Assembly (NCBI GenBank): GCA_942491975.1
Contig: CALOCY010000020.1
Span: 1-15,716, forward strand
From: CALOCY01 sp942491975
GTDB lineage: Bacteria; Bacteroidota; Bacteroidia; Bacteroidales; Prolixibacteraceae
Direction: 5' to 3'
DNA: 15,716 nt
Positions within the stretch are counted from its first letter, which is position 1. Each line of letters starts with the position of its first letter. This document shows positions 10,764-15,716 of this stretch, piece after piece. The translations under genes and the position numbers were made by a program. The notes beneath the pieces are model-generated. The model saw only the letters and a list, made by a program, of their open reading frames with translations. It did not search any database and was not told the origin of the DNA.

Positions 10764-11390
10764 TTGCATGGACGTCTACGATGAATACCATCCAGACGTT
10801 AAAAACCGTTACATTACATAACGTACGATCACGCACAGTTAACGGACAATCACGAGCAGTGATAGAAAGAACGACATGCGTGTGGTTGTTGGAGATATCA
10901 GCTTCTTGCGCTTGGTGGAGTGTCTCTCATCCATGCAATTACACCCCCATCGTAGCATTGGACATGGCAATATTCGCACTATGCAGAGCAGGCATACTGT
11001 GTTGCTGTTCGGCTTACCTGGAAGGAGGGGTTTGCAAGGGGAAGATGCTACTGATAGATGGATGAATGTGGGTTGTGTTGCAGCGGAAAAAAAAAGTGAT
11101 GCGGTTTTCGGTTTTTGGTGGCTCCGTCCAACTCTGCTCGTGACTCTATTGTAGTATTGCAATTCACTACGTTTCTACATACGCATCTTCTGTACTGTTG
11201 CATATGTGAGATTTGCATGCAGATGGAATTCTTATTGAAGTTATGTAGATTCCACGTATGGTTGCTACCATTGTCGTCGTGGTATTATTTCTACATGCGG
11301 TCATTATGTCCTTAAAATTCTGTAATGTTCACGGAAGATTCGTTTTGATCACGATCGTAGGGACATATCCATATATATATATATACATTA
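10764..11390. other. Divergent intergenic region without a recognisable gene
   Basis: This stretch lies between the promoter palindromes of protein B (minus strand) and the 80-bp repeat ahead of gene C (plus strand). Overlapping open frames exist in several phases, but none shows domains, splice signals with a partner, or a consistent reading. It probably holds upstream control sequence for both divergent genes. Confidence 0.45.
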
Positions 11391-11566
11391 ATGGATATGT
11401 ATATAAAAGGCCCAATTTATGTGTCGCTGCTTGTCCGTTTGCTCATACAATTTTATATACATATTCATGAATGGATATGTATATAAAAGGCCCAATCTAT
11501 GTGTCGCTGCTTGTCCGTTTACTCACACAATTTTATATACATATTCATGAATGGATATGTATATAT
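11391..11566 (+). repeat. 80-bp tandem repeat carrying duplicated TATA-like boxes
   Basis: The unit 11391-11470 is repeated at 11471-11550 with a period of exactly 80 bp, and a third copy begins at 11551 but is broken off after about 15 bp. The two full copies differ at only a few positions. Each contains TATATAAAAGG (11400-11410 and 11480-11490), a good TATA-box match, on the strand and at a distance (about 320 and 240 bp) that could serve gene C. The third copy has lost the AAAAGG part. Confidence 0.88.
11400..11490 (+). promoter_or_regulatory. Candidate duplicated core promoter of gene C
   Basis: Two TATATAAAAGG words exactly 80 bp apart precede gene C on its coding strand. The intervening sequence is AT-rich apart from GTGTCGCTGCTTGTCCG, which is repeated once per unit. 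If both are used, gene C would have two start sites and a 5' leader of roughly 210-300 nt. The evidence is motif and position only. Confidence 0.4.
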
Positions 11567-11730
11567 GGAATAATCTTATCTACATGGTCATTGTATAAAC
11601 AGTATGGAAAAAATTTCAGCGAGTACATATTCTACGGACTATCTAGTGCATGCGAACATGCTGCGTTCTACTTGTACTGTACGATTATTCTTCCAACACC
11701 AACGCTGTGCCGAACACACGAACCACCACC

Positions 11731-14700
11731 ATGGCCGACACCAGCCAACCACCAAGGCGCAGCAGGCGCCAATCTGCTGCTGTGAATACTCCTGCAACAG
11801 AAGGTAGGGTTGCAGAACCTGCTGCAGCAGCAAACCTTCCTGATGCTGGTGGTAGTCAAGTGGTTCTGCCAGACGTCGCTGCAGACATGCAAACGCTGGA
11901 AAGCGATGCGGCAACGACACAAACGGAACCCGGAAGTAAGTTGGCTCATAACCGGTTAGATACCTGGTCGCATTTATTTTGATTCTGGCAACAGTGGGTA
12001 ATCGGACTGTTTTGTGCCGGGTGGTATACACGTCCGATTTTCGTATTTCGGAGAAGTTGATTGTATTTATTTTGGATGCACGCAACGTTAGATAATCGGA
12101 ACGTTTTGTCCTATGTCGTATACACTTCCGATTTCCGTGGTGATGAAACAGTGCGCGTATTTATTTTTGTGTTTATACGATGCTGGGTAATCGGACTGTT
12201 TTGTGTCAGGTGGTATACACGTCCGATTTTGATGATTCGGAAATGATGTTTATATTTATTTTGTACACATACGATGCACGCAACGATGGATAATCGCAAC
12301 GTTTTGTCCTATTATTGTCTGCTTTCGAAATAAACGCACCCAATGTTTCGAAACTACTTTCCAAGGGGATTATGTTTAGATTGTCCATTATGGAAATCGG
12401 ACGTGTATACCACCTGACACAAAACAGTCCGATTATCTATTGTTCCAATTTCCGTGTTGATGAAACAATGTATGTATTATTTTGGGTGCATACAATGATG
12501 GGTAATCGGACTGTTTTGCGTCAGGTGGTATACACGTCCGATTTTGAGAATTCGGAACTGATGTTTGTATTTGTTTTGTACGCATACAATGATGGATAAT
12601 CGGTTCGTTTTGTGTTGGACGGTATATGCTTCCAGTTTACATGCTTGGTAAACAATGGGTGTGTTTATTTTGGTTATTGATTTCCGTACTGGTCATCATT
12701 CTTTTATCGTTTTGTATATGTTATGCTGTTGCAATGTAATGCACTAATCCAAGTTTGTTTGTTGTTCTACAGAATCTGATATCCATCCTGAGGAAGATAA
12801 AAAAGAAGGATCGTCCTCGGAGAAAGAATCTGAAGATGGATCCCGTAAATCTCAATCTGTTGATGATGAAGCTCCTGGTATGTTTTTGTTTGTTGTTTTT
12901 TGGGGTTTTCTTTGATTGCTATAATGTATATATCTCATGATTTATTTCGATGTTTTAAGACTTTGATGATTTTCTTCCTACAATTGAACATTGGAAATCC
13001 AGAGAAGACTTAAAAAGGGATCTTGTTTATAACGAAGAGAAAAATCTTTTGGAAGAAACAATCGAAGGTGATATAATCTTATGCAGTTTGTTGTTCTGGT
13101 TTGCTATGTACTCTCAATTTATTTTGTTTGTTTGCTCTACTCTTTTTTTTGTTGCTATTCATATTTCTTTAGAACCTACCATCTTTCCTCAGGTGGATAA
13201 GGTGTGGCATCAAGGAGATTGGTTGCCAAAACTTGATCTTGCTTCCTTTTCTGATGATATGGTTTCTGCCAGGGACACATACGAAAGTGCTTCAACGTTG
13301 ATGTCTTTCCCTCTTCTCGCATTGTTCACTCATCGCTCAGTCCATGGAACAAATGCCTGTTTCCGTCCTGATGTCAACCACCGTCAAGTCTTCTTGCAAA
13401 ACCTGTACAAACCACAAGGAGTGGATGGACGCCCAGGGATGGCTGATACTATCTTCAATCCAAGTTCCACTCGCACTTTGAATGCAACTCCCATGGGTGT
13501 TTGGTTCTATTCTGTTCGGCGTTGTGCTACATGTACTTCGGCAACACATATCAACTTTTCTTGTGATAAAGGAAGTCCTTTGAAGTGTTTCCATGATGTT
13601 CATCATGCCACCCACAGAAGCACCCCACTCTACCTCAAGAATGCTCATGCCGATGATGTCAGTGCTGATGACTTTCACAGGCTTCTTGATTATTTTTGGA
13701 TTGAACATGAATTTCCCTGTGAGAAACCTACTGTCAAGCAGCTGGCATTGTTCCTCGCACGTCTGAAATCAGTTTTTCTCAAAAATGTTCAGGATATTCG
13801 TGACTTCTGTCATGAACGTTGCATTCCCATTGAGATTGATGAAAATGGCACATTCCCGAATATGATGCACAAACTTGTGCTTCATTATCAGGCACATTGC
13901 CCAGTCAGGTTGGCTGCATGGGAAGGAGGTCATCGCCAACTTGCCGCTGCTTTGTATATTGAAAACCTCGGTGATTCTCCTTATATCCCGTTTATGCTGC
14001 CCAAAGCTGGAAAAAAGTTGCGTCCTATTCCCGATGACAGTACCATGTGGTGTGAGATACGTACGGAGGTTACCGTCAGAAAGAGTGATTCGACATTCCC
14101 TGATTTCTTCCGGTCTTTAACTCTACTTGGTAAGGAATTTACCAAAAGCACTGGTGACTCAATCCAACCTGGTTGGCAGACTACCTTCAGGGAATGCGTT
14201 GCAGCATTCCAACAGGCCGTTAGAAGTGATGATGGCGTGGTGAAACGTGCTCTTCTGAATGATGATTCGACCTACCTTCAGAAAGAGGTTAGCAAGAAAA
14301 CCAAAGATGAACACCATATCCTTTGGGAGGAGCTTACGCCCAAGTACCTTGAAATTTTCTACAAGAGTCATGTCTTGCATGCAACCTTCATCAAATTCAA
14401 TGAGATGAGTCTTTCTGCAGACCAGAGAAAGGATCCTATTGCACACTATAGTGCAGTCCTTCTAAAAGAATTTTTCCATTACAAGGAACCAGCTAAGTCG
14501 AGTGGTGATTTCAGGAGGAGAGGGGTTCCTCAACAATGTCTGTTTCCTTTCCATCTTTTGCTGTGTGGACTCCTCAATGACCGCTCACTGAAGACCTTCC
14601 AAGCTTACTTTGGTGAACCAACCTACAAGGATTTCAGCAACACCAAGGTTGATATTCATTCTATTGAATGGATCAAGACAAATATCATTGTGCCATCCAA

Positions 14701-15629
14701 TACTGCAACGGAATATATGATTACGAAAATCCTGGCTATACATTTGGGTTGGCAGGCTAAATTTGGCAAAGCCATGACCAAGACTAAGGCAAGGTTCCTT
14801 ATTCGTTTCTGGATTATCAACGACATGATGGATGCTATCACAAAGTACGGCCCAAATCCGAAGATGACAGACCGTAACCATATCGTGAGCAAAGCAGTGC
14901 GGTAAGTATTTGTTGAATGGCCTGTCTTGTTCCTTATTTATGCTCTCATGCATGTCTTTATATTTCTCTCTTTGTTATAGGTATGGACTTTGTGATTCTG
15001 TCATGTCTGTAATCTTGCAGTATTATCCTGACTACCTATGCTCTACGGCTGATGGTGCTAATGACGGTACTCCAAGAAAGAATCTTCCTGATGGATGGGA
15101 CAAAAATGATGACCTGTACAAATCTCGTGACGAATCTGCATTTGTAATCATCCCACCACCTAACAATATGCTTGGTAGTTGGCCTGCAGGTTCAAAGATA
15201 AGTGACTTCACAGTGAAACAGCCCTTCACGGTGACGAAGATGGTTGGAGACATTGTTGAAAAGGGTCTTCATTTCAAACCAGCACGTCTCCAAGAAGATT
15301 TCAGCAAACTGCTTAAATCACTACAAACTGCTGGTGGATCTGGTCGCAATGGTGAATATGACACAGACGATGAAGAAGAAGACGGGGAAGAGGATGGTGG
15401 TTATCTTGATCCTTCTTCTCTCAGGTACAGCAAACAACTTACTGCCAATTATCTGAAAAATGCTGCTAAAAGTACGCACGTCGCAGATCTACAGAAGGCA
15501 TTGCTAATTGCATCAACCGTCATTGAAAAGTCATCTATGAAAAGAAGTGACATGGAAAATCTGATTAAGTCTGACAATGAACTGAAAGACATCATCACCA
15601 CACCAAAGAAAAAACAGAGGAAGGATTAA
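11731..15629 (+). CDS. Protein C, unknown nuclear-type protein of about 931 aa, 5 exons
   Basis: Exons are 11731-11935, 12773-12877, 12960-13067, 13173-14901 and 14981-15629. Every junction is GT..AG, and the phases (1,1,1,2) agree throughout, ending at TAA 15627-15629. I do not recognise the family. The N-terminus is basic then Ala-rich (MADTSQPPRRSRRQS), followed by an acidic Ser/Glu/Lys stretch. The body has a Cys/His cluster (CATC...C...CFHDVHHATH, residues about 257-287) that could bind metal. A WEGGHRQLAAALY motif (GGHR at residues 391-394, 13925-13936) recalls the GxHR nucleotide-binding loop of ParB/sulfiredoxin-like folds. The C-terminus has an acidic run DTDDEEEDGEEDGG and ends in PKKKQRKD, a likely nuclear signal. 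The gene is divergent from protein B. Intron 1 (837 bp) contains the repeat array; the other introns are 79-105 bp. Whether it belongs to the mobile element is unknown. Confidence 0.82.
12000..12637 (-). repeat. Right array of 40-bp palindromes inside intron 1 of gene C
   Basis: Reverse-oriented copies lie at 12000-12039, 12094-12133, 12189-12228, 12504-12543 and, degenerate, 12598-12637. A fragment starts at 12292. One copy, 12395-12434, is in the forward orientation of the left array. Spacing is about 93-109 bp. The spacers match the left array as reverse complements: for example, TGATGAAACAGTGCGCGTAT after 12140 corresponds to the word at about 1040-1070. The whole array falls between the GTAAGT donor at 11936 and the CTACAG acceptor at 12772, so it would be removed on splicing. 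Confidence 0.9.
13068..13172 (+). other. In-frame 105-bp intron of gene C
   Basis: The stretch begins GTGATATA and ends in a long T-rich tract, ATTTCTTTAG. It has no stop and is divisible by three, so an unspliced reading gives a spurious hydrophobic segment resembling a membrane helix (LLFWFAMY, LFVCSTLFF). The flanks join in phase 1, as at the two preceding introns. The apparent membrane segment should not be annotated. Confidence 0.8.
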
Positions 15630-15716
15630 GAAACCTTGGTGCTTGTTTGGTCAGCTGGAAAGCCTGTGCCCGTAATGTGAATCAGTACGTATGTCTTTTA
15701 TTCACGTAGTGACCCC
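15630..15716. other. Sequence downstream of gene C, nothing recognised
   Basis: Only 87 bases remain after the stop codon. I see no AATAAA, no 40-bp palindrome, and no match to the left edge of the window in direct or inverted orientation. Confidence 0.4.

Noticed and set aside
10839..11162. Overlapping open frames of 92-147 codons on both strands around 10622-11162
   Set aside because: They overlap each other in several frames, have no motifs, and partly run through the palindromic repeats.
13085..13165. Transmembrane helix at the start of the long frame at 13049
   Set aside because: It is the translation of a T-rich intron (13068-13172) with good GT and TTTAG boundaries and matching phase.
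1..15716. Terminal inverted repeats at the window ends, or clear Helitron ends (5' TC, 3' hairpin plus CTRR)
   Set aside because: The first and last bases of the window do not match in either orientation. Short CTRR words occur too often by chance, so no end could be assigned.

Overview
This window looks like nuclear DNA of a eukaryote, most likely a unicellular alga or related protist. Its protein-coding reading frames only become continuous after removal of short introns (mostly 59-105 bp, GT..AG, donors close to GTAAGT/GTATG, one with a TACTAAC branch-point-like motif). I cannot name the species. A stramenopile such as a diatom would fit the short introns and the Helitron type, but that is inference.

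The centre (3504-10393, minus strand) is an apparently intact Helitron-type rolling-circle transposase. A C-rich zinc-finger-like segment, a Helitron N-terminal region, a HUH motif (HGH), a YxxxY-xxK-G catalytic-tyrosine motif and a complete PIF1-type helicase (Walker A, DERSM, GDxxQLPP, TIDTFQGQ) follow one another in one phase-consistent chain of eight exons. Immediately upstream on the same strand is a two-exon reading frame (protein B, 357 aa) of unknown function. Its stop codon overlaps the ATG of the next frame by one base. A phase-compatible splice would instead fuse it to the transposase, giving one protein of about 2035 aa.

Divergently on the plus strand (11731-15629) lies a five-exon gene (protein C, about 931 aa) with nuclear-protein features: basic ends, acidic tracts, a Cys/His cluster and a GGHR motif. 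I do not recognise its family.

Both sides carry arrays of a 40-bp imperfect palindrome whose ends are AATCGGAC / GTCCGATT. Twelve copies at 738-2820 all point one way. Eleven copies at 10467-12637 point the other way except one. The inverted arrays therefore bracket the transposase. The right-hand cluster sits directly in the promoter of B, and continues inside intron 1 of gene C. The left side (329-3121) is further enlarged by nested tandem duplications. An 80-bp tandem duplication ahead of gene C doubles a TATA-like box.

Working interpretation: a Helitron-lineage element (or a larger composite element) whose divergent genes share a control region, with inverted arrays of palindromic sites that could be Rep- or regulator-binding sites. 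The exact ends of the element were not found.
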